The notes under the pieces are model-generated. The model was not told the origin of the DNA and did not search any database. It worked only from the letters and a program-made list of their open reading frames with translations. From Paraburkholderia sp. Tr-20389 (GTDB lineage Bacteria; Pseudomonadota; Gammaproteobacteria; Burkholderiales; Burkholderiaceae), in the NCBI RefSeq assembly GCF_017104565.1, contig NZ_JAAGPD010000003.1, positions 1-64,000 on the forward strand: DNA of 64,000 bases, written 5' to 3'. A program made the translations under genes and the position numbers. How positions within the stretch are numbered: position 1 is the stretch's first letter; every line of letters begins with the position of its first letter. Shown one piece after another: positions 43,903 through 55,483 of this stretch.

Positions 43903-45471
43903 TTGGACCACGTCATCCTGTCGGACTGGCTCGCCGCGCGGCTTGACCGGACGGCGGCCGAACCCGTCTACCGTCAAGTGCTAGAACTGATGCAGCAGGC
44001 CATCCTGACGGGCCAACTGCTGCCGGGCGCGAAGCTGCCCAGCTCGCGCGTGCTGGCGTCGGACCTCGGCATCGCGCGCAATACCGTGCTGCACGTGTAC
44101 GACCAGCTCACGGCCGAAGGCTATGTGATCTCGACCACGGGCAGCGGCACCTATGTCGCCGACACGCGGCCGGACACGGCCGCCGTCAACGCACGCAAGG
44201 TGTCATCGGCGGCGAGTGGCTCCATTGGCGCGGTCGGTACGCTTGCGAGCGCGGCCGGCAGTGCGTCGTCTGCTGCACCGGCGCAAAGCGGCCTGTCGAC
44301 GCGCGGCGCGCGGCTCATTCGACAGGCTGGCGTGTCGGCCAAACAGTGGGGCGCATTCATGCCGGGCGTGCCGGATGTCGCCGAGTTTCCGGCGCGCACG
44401 TGGAGCCGCCTGCAAGCCAAGCTCTGGAAGGAAGCGAATCCCGATCTGCTGACCTATGCGCCCGGCGGCGGCTATCGTCCGCTGCGGCGCGCGTTGTCGG
44501 ACTATCTGCGGGTCGCGCGTTCGGTCAAGTGCACGCCGGACCAGATCATCATCACGACGGGCATTCACCAGTCGATCGATCTCGCCGTGCGTCTGCTGAC
44601 GGATGTCGGCGACCGCGCGTGGGTCGAAGAGCCGTGTTATTGGGGCGCGCGCAGCGTGTTGCAATCGTCGGGGCTGACGCTCGTGCCCGTGCCCGTCGAC
44701 GACGAAGGGCTCAATCCGCGCGAATCCGACTTGCAGTCGCCGCCGCGCATCGCACTCGTGACGCCGTCGCATCAGTATCCGCTCGGCATGGTGATGAGCC
44801 TCGCGCGCCGCCGCACGCTGCTCGAATACGCGCGCCAGCACGGCACGTGGATCATCGAGGACGACTACGACAGCGAGTTCCGCTATGGCAGCCGGCCGCT
44901 CGCGTCGCTGCAGGGCCTCGACGACGCGGGCCAGGTGATCTACGTCGGCAGTCTGGGGAAGATGCTGTTTCCGGGCTTGCGGATCGGCTACATGATCGCG
45001 CCGGAGCATCTGGTCGATACGTTCCGCACGGGCGTCGCCGAGCTGTATCGCGAAGGACAGCTAATGCAGCAGGCGGTGCTGACGGAATTCATCATGGACG
45101 GCTATCTGACCTCGCACGTGCGGCGCATGCGGGCGCTGTACGGCGAGCGCCGCCAGATCCTGATCGACGCGATCACCGCGCGCTTCGGCGACGCGCTGCC
45201 CGTGATGGGCGACGAAGCGGGGCTGCATCTGGTGCTCGGTCTGCCCGACCACGCGAACGACCGCGAGGTGACGGCGGCTTCCTACGATGCGGGCGTGATC
45301 GTGCGTCCGCTCGCGTCGTACTACAACAGCGAAACACCGGAGCGCCGCGGCCTGCTGCTCGGCTATGCATGCGTGCCGAACGAACGCATCGGGCCGTCGT
45401 TCGACACGCTCGCCCGCGTGATCGAGCGCACTGCATTGAATACGGCGGTCGTGCCGACGCGGGCGGCTTGA
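43903..45471 (+). CDS. MocR/GntR-type regulator with aminotransferase-like domain
   Basis: 522 residues from a TTG at 43903; an in-frame stop lies three codons upstream and the next ATG (43990) would cut into the DNA-binding domain. The GntR winged helix is at about 15–85 (PVYRQVLELMQQAILTGQLLPGAKLPSSRVLASDLGIARNTVLHVYDQLTAEGYV). A Ser/Ala linker leads to a type I aminotransferase-like domain with IIEDDYDSEFRYGSRPL and the PLP Lys in GSLGKMLFPGLRIGYM. MocR proteins use a PLP-bound ligand to control amine or vitamin B6 genes. It is divergent from the polyamine importer, its probable target. Confidence 0.9.
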   Translation: MDHVILSDWLAARLDRTAAEPVYRQVLELMQQAILTGQLLPGAKLPSSRVLASDLGIARNTVLHVYDQLTAEGYVISTTGSGTYVADTRPDTAAVNARKVSSAASGSIGAVGTLASAAGSASSAAPAQSGLSTRGARLIRQAGVSAKQWGAFMPGVPDVAEFPARTWSRLQAKLWKEANPDLLTYAPGGGYRPLRRALSDYLRVARSVKCTPDQIIITTGIHQSIDLAVRLLTDVGDRAWVEEPCYWGARSVLQSSGLTLVPVPVDDEGLNPRESDLQSPPRIALVTPSHQYPLGMVMSLARRRTLLEYARQHGTWIIEDDYDSEFRYGSRPLASLQGLDDAGQVIYVGSLGKMLFPGLRIGYMIAPEHLVDTFRTGVAELYREGQLMQQAVLTEFIMDGYLTSHVRRMRALYGERRQILIDAITARFGDALPVMGDEAGLHLVLGLPDHANDREVTAASYDAGVIVRPLASYYNSETPERRGLLLGYACVPNERIGPSFDTLARVIERTALNTAVVPTRAA

Positions 45472-45487
45472 CGAGGCAAGTGGCGCG

Positions 45488-46114
45488 TTACCCGTGCGCC
45501 GTCAGATGCATCTGACGATGCGCGATCCGCTCCACCTCGGGCTTGTCGACGCGCTCGATCGCCACCTTCGTCACGCCCGCGCGATGCATCCCGAGCTCCG
45601 ACGCAGCCAGATACGACAGATCGATCACGCGGCCGCGCGCGTAGGGCCCGCGGTCGTTGATGCGCACCACCACGGTTCTCGCATTCGCCAGCGACGTCAC
45701 GCGCACATACGAACCAAGCGGCAAGGTGCGGTGCGCGGCCGTCATCGCGTACATGTCGTAGTGCTCGCCGTTCGCGGTGCGGCGTCCATGAAAGCCGCGT
45801 CCGTACCAGGACGCGAGCCCCAGTTGCCGGAAGCGCGATGCGTGCCCTTTCACGCTCGCCGCGTGGGCGATGTGCGCAGCCCGATTGGCCTGATGTCTCG
45901 GGTCAGCGTGTGTATCCGTATGTGAAGCAGTATGTGAAGCGGCGTGCGGATCGACGGTCGCGCCGTGCTGCGCATTCTTCGCCCGTTGACGCGGCCGGGG
46001 ATCAGCCGGCTTGTGTTTCGCGCCAGCCGCCGATGCCGCTGCAGGCAACACACTCGCGAGCAGCAGGAAGGACACGGAAGCTCCGAGGCGGCGCAGCAAG
46101 GGTTTCTTTTTCAA
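45488..46114 (-). CDS. RlpA-like septal lytic transglycosylase-type protein
   Basis: 208 residues. Signal peptide about 1–29 ([15 protein letters not shown]). A His/Ala-rich low-complexity stretch (about 35–90) precedes the double-psi beta-barrel: [45 protein letters not shown], with [25 protein letters not shown]. No SPOR domain follows, so septal targeting may differ from RlpA proper. It is convergent with the MocR gene, 17 bases apart. Confidence 0.88.
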   Translation of the reverse strand: MKKKPLLRRLGASVSFLLLASVLPAAASAAGAKHKPADPRPRQRAKNAQHGATVDPHAASHTASHTDTHADPRHQANRAAHIAHAASVKGHASRFRQLGLASWYGRGFHGRRTANGEHYDMYAMTAAHRTLPLGSYVRVTSLANARTVVVRINDRGPYARGRVIDLSYLAASELGMHRAGVTKVAIERVDKPEVERIAHRQMHLTAHG

Positions 46115-46400
46115 GCGATAGCTCGTCTTCGGAATGGCATCGGACGATGCGCATCGACGGTTTTCTCGCAGTTCCTCGACCGGGCCGCTTGCGTGAGCGC
46201 GACGCGCATAGCCAGGTGCCCTGGTTAGCCGGAATCGTTGCGCCCAGGCGGCGCAAAGGCTGGCATCCTAAACGAACCCGCTCGCGATCCGTCATCCTTG
46301 ACGATTGTTGACGTGCGCGCGCTCGAACGCGGCAAACATGTGAAGAAGCGTGAGCGCGGCGCCGCATGACGGGCGCCGGCTCCATTGATCGAAACGCGCG

Positions 46401-49400
46401 TTACTTCAACCCGAAATCCACCCGAGTCGTCGCGCCCTTGTCGCTGATGCCCGAAGCGTCGAGCTTTGGCGCCACGATAAACACGCGCCCACTGTCGATC
46501 TTGCCTTCGAAGTACTGCTGCACGGCCTGTGCGCGCCGCTGGGCGAGATCGCGCAGGCTCGCGTCGTTGACGGGCGCATGCTCGGCGAGCGCGGCCTTCA
46601 TCTCGTCGTCGGGCAGCGTCTTGGTCAGGCCGACGATATTGCGCGGCTTCTTGAAGTCCGAATCCTTGTAGACCTTGGTCAGGTACTTGTCGTATTCCTT
46701 GTCGTCGACCTTGATCGTCATCGGATCGACGCTCTCGCCGTTGCCGACGGTGTCCTTGATCTTCTGCTGACGCACAAGCCGGTCGACATACAAGGTGCGC
46801 AGCGCCGGCGTATCGACGGCGGGATCGACGCGCCCGATGATGTCGAGGCGGATCGACGGCTTGTCGGACAGCGCCTTTACGATCGTGTCGAGCTTCTTCT
46901 GCGACGTGTCGGACAACACGGCCGAACCCGCGTCAAACTCGACATAGCCGAGTTCTTCGCCGTTGCCGCCGAATGCGTGTGCGAGCAGTGTGAACGGCGC
47001 CGTCACGGCCTTCTGCAGCAGATTGAGCACCGCATGCCAGATCAGCCCGCCGACGCTGAATTCCGGGTTCGCGAGCGAACCCGACACGGGAATGTCCACG
47101 TCGATCTCGCCGCGCGAGTTCTTCAGCAGCGAAATGGCGAGCTTCACGGGCAGCTTCGTCGCCGTGTCGTTGTCGACGTGATCGCCGAACGTCAGCTGGT
47201 CGATGAAGATGTGGTTGTTCGCCGTCAACTGGTCGTTCGCCAGTTGATAGTGCAGATCGACGTTCAGCTTGCCCTTCGTGATCGGATAACCCGCGTACTT
47301 CGCCGAGTACGGCGTCAGATTGGTCAGTTCGATGCCGTGCGCCGTGGCGGTCAGATCGAGCGCAGGCTTCGCGATCAGCGGATTGACCGAACCACGGATC
47401 GTGATGGGGCCGTTGGCCGCGAGCTTCGCCGACACGTCGACGGGCGCCGACTGCTTCGACTCCGTGCCGAATGCGCCCACCGTGCCCTGGATCGCGATCA
47501 GGTTCGCCGAGTAGTTTGGCTTGATGAAGTTGTCGGTGTAGTTGACGCGGCCGTTTTGCAGCACGAGCTGGCCGAAGTGCAGACGCACGGGACTTTGCGG
47601 CGGCGTCGCCGCCGTCACGGCCGTATTCGTCGAGGAAGCAGCAGAAGCAGGCGTCGCCGCGGCTTGCGCTTCCGACGCGGCAGGCGGACTCAACGGAATC
47701 GGCTCCTTGCCCTTGCCGCTCTGATCGCGTGTCAGCGACTGCGGCGCGCCAGATTCGTGCGCGACCACGTCCTTCAGATTCAGCTTGCCTTGCGCGTCGA
47801 GCAGCACGCGGCCGTAGAAGTTCGCGAACGTGACCTTGGCGGCATCCACGTCCGTGCCGCGCTCGTCGTAATTCGCCTTGATGCCCGTCAGCGCCAGCGA
47901 GCGCCAGCCCGCGAACGGGTCCGACGTGGCCTTGTCGATCATCCGCACGTCGACGAGCGCGGCGTCGCCGCGATACGTCGCACGCACGCCCTTCGCTTTC
48001 TCCCCTTGTGCCAGCGTGACGTCGCCGCTCGCGTTGAGCAGCGCGCTCGCGACGGTCGCGTTCAACGCGCTGCCGAAGTACGGCTCGAACGCGGCGGCAT
48101 CCAGCCGGTTCGCGTCGACCTTCAGCGCGAGCTTGAGCGGCGTCGCCGTCACGTCGCCCTTCACGCCGAGCGTGCCCTTGCCGTTCACCGTCGCCTGCAG
48201 ATCGACGGGCAGCGCGCGGCTCAGGTCGTCGCTGATCTTCTGCACCTTGAGGTTCAGCGGCGTCACGTCAACTTTGACGGGGCGTGGCGTCGTGTTGTCG
48301 GTGAAGGTCGCCGCACTGTTCTTCAGATTCAGTTCGCCGATGCTGTAGTGCCACGGCGGTCCTTCCTGCGTCGCCTTCTTCGCCGCGTGGATCACGGTGC
48401 GCTCGTGCACTTCCTCGTGCGGCGGACCGGCGAGCGCGGCCAGATCGATGGTGCCGTCTTTCAGGCGCTGCGCGTCGACCGACAGTCCCGTCAAATCGAC
48501 GCCGTCGATCTCCGCCTTGCGCGCCGCCAGATCCACATGCTTGATGCTCGCCTTGCCGTCCGCAATCGCAACGGCCGGCTGCTTCGCGCCTGCGGCCGCC
48601 AGCTTCAGCGATTGCAGGTCGAGCTGGCTCTCGCCGATCTGCAGATCCACGGGCTCTTTCGACCAGTTCGCGCTCAGGTTCGACTGCACGCTGAGCGTGC
48701 CGTCGAGCACCTTCGCCGCCGTCACCGTGTCGAGATACGGCTGCAGAATGGGCAGTTGCGCCGACTTCAGGTCGATCTTCGCATCGGCCGTTTTGGCAGC
48801 GAGCGTCAGGTTGCCCGTGACGCCGAGCGTGCTCTGCGGATGGTTCTGGACCTTCGTGTTCAGCGTGTAGCGCGCGGGGGTCTTGCCGAGCGTCGTGAAG
48901 TCGTCGAGCGTGACGGCCAGATTGTTCAGCCCCGCCGATACGGGTCGCGATGCCGCTTCGTCCTGCACGTCGACAACACCGTCGGACAACGCGAAATGCT
49001 TGATCTGCAGATCGAGCGGCGGCGCCGCCTTGGCGGCTTCGGCTGCCGCTGCGCCGCTCGCGCCGGATGCCACGGCGGGCGCGGCAGGCGCGCTGGCGGC
49101 TTTCGGCTCACTCGCGGCCGGCGCGGGCGCGAATGTGCGCTGCACGCTCAGCACCCCGCTCTTGTCGCGCGCGAGATGCACGGTTGGCGAGTCGAGGCGG
49201 ATGTCGTCGAAACGATAGACGCTCTTCAGCGGCTCCAGCGTCTGCGCGGCCACATGCAGCGAACGCGCGGCGAAGAACGGCGCCTTGTGCTCGTCGAGCA
49301 CGTCGATGTCGGTGAGATCCGTCGTGCCCGTGATGCGCAGCGTCGGCGCGTCTTCCGTCATCACGAAGGTCACGTTCAGATCGCTCGACAGCTTGCCTGC

Positions 49401-50189
49401 CTGCACCGTGACAGGCAGCTTCGACGGCGAATACGACAGCAGCTTCGGCACATCGAGCCCTTCGAAGCGCAACGACACTTGCGATTCGTGCGACTTGGCG
49501 AACGGCTTGGTCCGTCCGTCGATCGCGAGCGGACTGCCGTCGATGCGCGCGCGCAACAGCGGCTCGACGAAGATGTCCGTCTTCGACGGCAGCGTGGCAA
49601 TGAACGGAATGCCGAGTCGCCATTGATCGATCACATGCGTGACGCCGAGCAGCCGGTCGTCGAAGGTGATCTTGCCGTTCTCGATACGGATGTTCGAGAT
49701 CGAGAACTGTGCGGGCTTGCTGTCGGGCTTCGACGGCTGCTTCGAGAACTTCTCGATCAGGTCGGTGAAATTGAAGCGCTGCGCGTCGTAGCGGACGATC
49801 GTGAAGCGCGGCGAATCGATATGCACTTCATCGACGACGGGCGCGAGCCGGAAAATCGAACTCCACGACGTGCGCACGATCAGCCGTTCGATGTCGACGA
49901 AATCGCCCTGGCCGCCGCGCTCGCCGATATGCACGCGGTCGGCTTCGAAATTGAGCGTGTACGGATTGAGCGCGATCCGGCCGATGCTGGCGGGCCGGTC
50001 CAGTTGCTGGCTCAGCTGCTGTTCGGCGATGTGACGGATCAGCGGCGGCGCCGCGAAGAAACCCAGCAGGCCGAATACGACCAGCACGGCGAAAACGATG
50101 AGAACGATGCGTCTTGCGCGCCGTCCTTGCGCTACTTCGCGGACGGTCTGAAAGGAGGAAGCGAGTGTTGCTTTGGTGGGGCTTGCCAT
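46401..50189 (-). CDS. large DUF748/AsmA-like envelope protein
   Basis: 1262 residues. One N-terminal membrane helix (about 28–50, VLIVFAVLVVFGLLGFFAAP), then LIRHIAEQQLSQQLDRPASIGRIALNPYTLNFEADRVHIGE, the AsmA/DUF748 opening. Long beta-rich repeats follow with Ala/Pro linkers near residues 350–385 and 785–820. Later YSANLIAIQGTVGAFGTESK and INPLIAKPALDLTATAHGIELTNLTPYSAKYAGYPITKGKLNVDLHY are hallmark DUF748. The C-terminal ~150 residues have an OmpA-like flavour (GSAVLSDTSQKKLDTIVKAL). Relatives of AsmA span the periplasm and handle phospholipid traffic; a matching role is inferred. A long antisense frame covers it and is a composition artefact. Confidence 0.9.
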   Translation of the reverse strand: MASPTKATLASSFQTVREVAQGRRARRIVLIVFAVLVVFGLLGFFAAPPLIRHIAEQQLSQQLDRPASIGRIALNPYTLNFEADRVHIGERGGQGDFVDIERLIVRTSWSSIFRLAPVVDEVHIDSPRFTIVRYDAQRFNFTDLIEKFSKQPSKPDSKPAQFSISNIRIENGKITFDDRLLGVTHVIDQWRLGIPFIATLPSKTDIFVEPLLRARIDGSPLAIDGRTKPFAKSHESQVSLRFEGLDVPKLLSYSPSKLPVTVQAGKLSSDLNVTFVMTEDAPTLRITGTTDLTDIDVLDEHKAPFFAARSLHVAAQTLEPLKSVYRFDDIRLDSPTVHLARDKSGVLSVQRTFAPAPAASEPKAASAPAAPAVASGASGAAAAEAAKAAPPLDLQIKHFALSDGVVDVQDEAASRPVSAGLNNLAVTLDDFTTLGKTPARYTLNTKVQNHPQSTLGVTGNLTLAAKTADAKIDLKSAQLPILQPYLDTVTAAKVLDGTLSVQSNLSANWSKEPVDLQIGESQLDLQSLKLAAAGAKQPAVAIADGKASIKHVDLAARKAEIDGVDLTGLSVDAQRLKDGTIDLAALAGPPHEEVHERTVIHAAKKATQEGPPWHYSIGELNLKNSAATFTDNTTPRPVKVDVTPLNLKVQKISDDLSRALPVDLQATVNGKGTLGVKGDVTATPLKLALKVDANRLDAAAFEPYFGSALNATVASALLNASGDVTLAQGEKAKGVRATYRGDAALVDVRMIDKATSDPFAGWRSLALTGIKANYDERGTDVDAAKVTFANFYGRVLLDAQGKLNLKDVVAHESGAPQSLTRDQSGKGKEPIPLSPPAASEAQAAATPASAASSTNTAVTAATPPQSPVRLHFGQLVLQNGRVNYTDNFIKPNYSANLIAIQGTVGAFGTESKQSAPVDVSAKLAANGPITIRGSVNPLIAKPALDLTATAHGIELTNLTPYSAKYAGYPITKGKLNVDLHYQLANDQLTANNHIFIDQLTFGDHVDNDTATKLPVKLAISLLKNSRGEIDVDIPVSGSLANPEFSVGGLIWHAVLNLLQKAVTAPFTLLAHAFGGNGEELGYVEFDAGSAVLSDTSQKKLDTIVKALSDKPSIRLDIIGRVDPAVDTPALRTLYVDRLVRQQKIKDTVGNGESVDPMTIKVDDKEYDKYLTKVYKDSDFKKPRNIVGLTKTLPDDEMKAALAEHAPVNDASLRDLAQRRAQAVQQYFEGKIDSGRVFIVAPKLDASGISDKGATTRVDFGLK

Positions 50190-50242
50190 GCTCGGTCGCG
50201 GGTAGGGCGGCGCAAAGCTCGCCGTTGTGACGAAGATCCAGC

Positions 50243-50275
50243 TTGCCGGAAGTATACGTCGCGAACTTCCGGCAA
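50243..50275. promoter_or_regulatory. 11-bp perfect inverted repeat upstream of the DUF748 gene
   Basis: TTGCCGGAAGT at 50243–50253 and ACTTCCGGCAA at 50265–50275, separated by 11 bases. It lies 54 bases before the DUF748 start and 143 bases beyond the stop of the DUF1254 gene. No T tract follows on either strand, so an operator is about as likely as a terminator. Confidence 0.5.
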
Positions 50276-50418
50276 ACCATCAAATGTCATGAGAATGACG
50301 ACCGTTGCAGGCGAATAAAAGTGAGAAAGTGTAAGCGGCCCGATTTCAGTTGTGAGAACGTGCCGCGCCGTCATGCGACCGACACGTTTGCCATTTGTCG
50401 AGCCGCTTATCGATACCC

Positions 50419-51858
50419 TTATTGACGAACGACGGCAGGCGGCTGCCAGGTGCCGTCGCTGGCTTCGGGCTTCGGTGCGTAGAGGCGCATCACCATCTGG
50501 AAATCGCCGCGCGGGGCGGGCAACCAGTTGGACGCCTTGCGCGGTTTCGCCGCCGACACCGTCACGTCGACCGAGCCGTCGCGATTGCGCCGCACGCCCG
50601 CCTTGTCGCCGACGGACGCCCGCGACGGCGTGCTGTCGCCGAGCGCGCCGTCTTTCGTGTACGCCGTGACCGACCAGAAGCCACGCACGGGTGGCACCTG
50701 GTTCGGCGCGAAGTGCATCACGTAGCGGTTCGCGCCGTTCAGCGCATGGCCGTCGCTGTCGAGCGATACGCTGCCGCGCACTTCGTCGTCCTTCGTGCCG
50801 ATGCCCGGCTGCGCGTACGCCGCATATGCACGTAGCGCGTAGTCGGGGCCGTAGTTGCCGACGCCTTCGCCGAAAAAGCTCCAGCCGTTCGCCGTCAGCA
50901 TGTTGCTGGGCGGCGTCGCGATGCGCGCACGGCCGTCGGCGAGACCGCCGGCGATCGCGTCCGTGGCTTTGGCGGGCAACTCGACCGGCTCGTCAGGTTT
51001 GACGCCCAGGTCCGAGAGAAACTTGAGCGCATGCGGATCGTCGGGGGAAGGCGGATTGTCGGGCAGCAGTTGCGCGACGCGATCGAAGAAGCCTTTCGCG
51101 TCGAGTGCCGCGACCTGCTCGGTGGGCGTGCCGGGGTTCGCGTCGGCGGGCATGCTGCGCGGCGCAACGGACGCAGCCGACTCCTCGCCCACATAGACGG
51201 ACAGCGGCAGCACGCGTACGCCGCGCTGCAGCTTGCGCACGGCCGTCAGGTCGCGCCCGCCGTTCGACTGGATTCGTACGTCGAGCCAGACATTGCGCGT
51301 GGGCGCGTCGATACGCTTCACGCCCTTGGGCAGATCGCCCTTCCAGTCAGGCTTCGCGAACGCCACCGCCTGCGCCTTGATGCCCGACACATGCGCCGTG
51401 CCCGGCGTACTCGTCGACCACAGCACGTTGGTCCACATGTCGAGCGCGCGCGCATCCAGATAGCGGCCCGCCGACGACGGCAGTGACACGATCACCGGCT
51501 CGTCGCCGACGTCGAGCCACGCGGTCGAATCGAGCGTGTCGATGCCGGGCGTCGGCGGATTGTGCGCACCGACGGGCGGCAGCGCCGACGCGTGACGCAG
51601 CGTGTTCACGGGCGCCTGGCCTGGACCCGTGCCGACGGCGGCGTCGCGCGCCGCGCCCATCAGCACGAGTGGGTACGCGAAGACATAGGAGTCGGCGACT
51701 TCGTCCTTGATCCAGCCCGTGGGCTTGGGCGCCACGATGGGCGTCGACGAGCAGCCGGAGAGGAATGCCACGCCTGCGAGCGTCGCGCAGGCCAATTGAA
51801 ACGGAAACTGATCTCGGCGATTTTTTATCATTCGATGAACCGCGGTCCTGGATGTCAT
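50419..51858 (-). CDS. DUF1254/DUF1214-type lipoprotein
   Basis: 479 residues; an ATG at 51831 would give a tighter lipoprotein signal. The lipobox is FLSGCSS. The DUF1254 half holds WIKDEVADSYVFAYPLVLMGAARD and TPGIDTLDSTAWLDVGDEPVIVSLPSSAGRYLDARALDMWTNV. The DUF1214 half ends with FAPNQVPPVRGFWSVTAYTKDG and WLPAPRGDFQMVMRLYAPK. Family members are abundant envelope proteins of unknown reaction. The gene is monocistronic as far as can be seen. Confidence 0.9.
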   Translation of the reverse strand: MTSRTAVHRMIKNRRDQFPFQLACATLAGVAFLSGCSSTPIVAPKPTGWIKDEVADSYVFAYPLVLMGAARDAAVGTGPGQAPVNTLRHASALPPVGAHNPPTPGIDTLDSTAWLDVGDEPVIVSLPSSAGRYLDARALDMWTNVLWSTSTPGTAHVSGIKAQAVAFAKPDWKGDLPKGVKRIDAPTRNVWLDVRIQSNGGRDLTAVRKLQRGVRVLPLSVYVGEESAASVAPRSMPADANPGTPTEQVAALDAKGFFDRVAQLLPDNPPSPDDPHALKFLSDLGVKPDEPVELPAKATDAIAGGLADGRARIATPPSNMLTANGWSFFGEGVGNYGPDYALRAYAAYAQPGIGTKDDEVRGSVSLDSDGHALNGANRYVMHFAPNQVPPVRGFWSVTAYTKDGALGDSTPSRASVGDKAGVRRNRDGSVDVTVSAAKPRKASNWLPAPRGDFQMVMRLYAPKPEASDGTWQPPAVVRQ

Positions 51859-52069
51859 CTCGAGCCAGGACGGGCCCGATCCGCCGAGCCCCCGCCCGCG
51901 CCAGACTTGCCGAATTGTCCTGACATTCCTGTTCTGAGATCGGGTTTTAACTTATCCGCGCCCAGCCCGCAAGCAATAAGGCGAGAACGTGAGCGCCCAC
52001 GCGAATTTTGCGGTACGGTTAGCCGTTTGGCGGCGGCCAAACCGCCGTTTCACGCCCTGGAGCCGAGTC

Positions 52070-52714
52070 ATGTATGTGCCCGCCCATTTCGAAGAAAACC
52101 GTCCGGAAACGCTCCATCGGCTGATCGCCGATCATCCGCTCGGCGCGCTCGTGACCATCGGCCCGAATGGGCTCGATGCCAATCACGTTCCGTTCGAATT
52201 CGACGCCGAAAAAGGTCCGCACGGCACGCTACGGGCCCACGTCGCGCGCGGCAATCCCGTCTGGCAGGAAGCGGCCGAGCGGCCCGATGCCCTCGTGATC
52301 TTCCAGGGGCCAACCGCCTACATCTCGCCGACGTGGTATCCGAGCAAGCACGAGACACATCGCCAGGTGCCGACTTACAACTATATGGTGGTGCATGCGC
52401 ACGGCCGGATCGCCGTGCGCGACGACGAAGCGTTCGTGCGCGGGCTGGTCGCGAGGCTCACGCGCAAGATGGAAGCCGGCGAGCCAGTACCGTGGAAGAT
52501 GGGCGACGCACCCGCCGACTTCATCTCGCAGATGCTCGGCGCCATCGTCGGCATCGAAATCGAGGTGACCCGGCTGACGGGCAAATGGAAACTGGGCCAG
52601 AACAAGGCATCCGTCGACCGGCGCGGTGCGGCCAGCGCACTGGGCGAGCGCGGCAGCGATGCGCAGCGCGCGGTGTCGGAGGCGATGCTGGAAGCGCCGC
52701 CTGCTCTCGATTAG
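52070..52714 (+). CDS. PaiB-type FMN-binding protein
   Basis: 214 residues from the ATG at 52070; the frame upstream is open but non-domain. Sequence features of the PaiB/FMN-binding split-barrel family: [72 protein letters not shown] and the late [11 protein letters not shown]. The Bacillus namesake was described as a negative regulator of sporulation and protease genes, but most relatives are probably flavin or haem-handling enzymes. It is followed 44 bases later by a CueR-type promoter and the copper ATPase. Confidence 0.9.
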   Translation: MYVPAHFEENRPETLHRLIADHPLGALVTIGPNGLDANHVPFEFDAEKGPHGTLRAHVARGNPVWQEAAERPDALVIFQGPTAYISPTWYPSKHETHRQVPTYNYMVVHAHGRIAVRDDEAFVRGLVARLTRKMEAGEPVPWKMGDAPADFISQMLGAIVGIEIEVTRLTGKWKLGQNKASVDRRGAASALGERGSDAQRAVSEAMLEAPPALD

Positions 52715-52758
52715 GACTGACTTTACGCATGACGTCGGGCAAATCTGCAATCTCCCCC

Positions 52759-52789
52759 TTGACCTTCCCATCATGGGAAGGTCAATACT
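52759..52789 (+). promoter_or_regulatory. CueR-type copper promoter of copA
   Basis: −35 TTGACC (52759–52764) and −10 AATACT (52784–52789) with a 19-base spacer, the overlong spacing typical of MerR-family promoters. The spacer carries a near-perfect palindrome, ACCTTCC-N7-GGAAGGT, which matches the known CueR box. It lies 44 bases before the copA start. No cueR gene is in the window. Confidence 0.88.
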
Positions 52790-52832
52790 GGTTCCAACGA
52801 TGCGCCCTCGCGCGAACTGGAGCCTCGCAGTC

Positions 52833-55348
<2,516 letters not shown>

Positions 55349-55352
<4 letters not shown>

Positions 55353-55362
55353 TTTAAATCAA
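55349..55362. promoter_or_regulatory. FNR/Anr-like box upstream of the chemoreceptor gene
   Basis: TTGATTTAAATCAA, a perfect 14-base palindrome equal to the FNR consensus TTGAT-N4-ATCAA. It overlaps the copA stop codon and lies about 120 bases before the chemoreceptor ATG. Its centre is about 61 bases upstream of where transcription would start from the σ28-like promoter at 55381. Confidence 0.6.
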
Positions 55363-55380
55363 ATCTCTACCTTTCAAAAT

Positions 55381-55408
55381 TAAAGGAAAGGCCCGGTTTT
55401 GCCGTAAA
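55381..55408 (+). promoter_or_regulatory. σ28 (FliA)-like promoter of the chemoreceptor gene
   Basis: TAAA at 55381–55384 and GCCGTAAA at 55401–55408, separated by 16 bases; the FliA consensus is TAAA-N15-GCCGATAA. Position 75 bases before a chemoreceptor start supports it; the spacing is one base long and one −10 base differs. Confidence 0.55.
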
Positions 55409-55483
55409 TAGGTTTCAGCCTGTCTCTACACGTCGCTCGACGCACTGGGGGCAGCTCTCATCCCATTATCTGCAAAACCACAC

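Noticed and set aside
46578-50318. A 1246-residue open frame on the plus strand opposite the DUF748 gene
   Set aside because: Arg/His/Leu-rich with no domain; a reading-frame shadow of the high-GC gene, as are similar frames opposite prpD (489–2291) and acnA (2318–5206).
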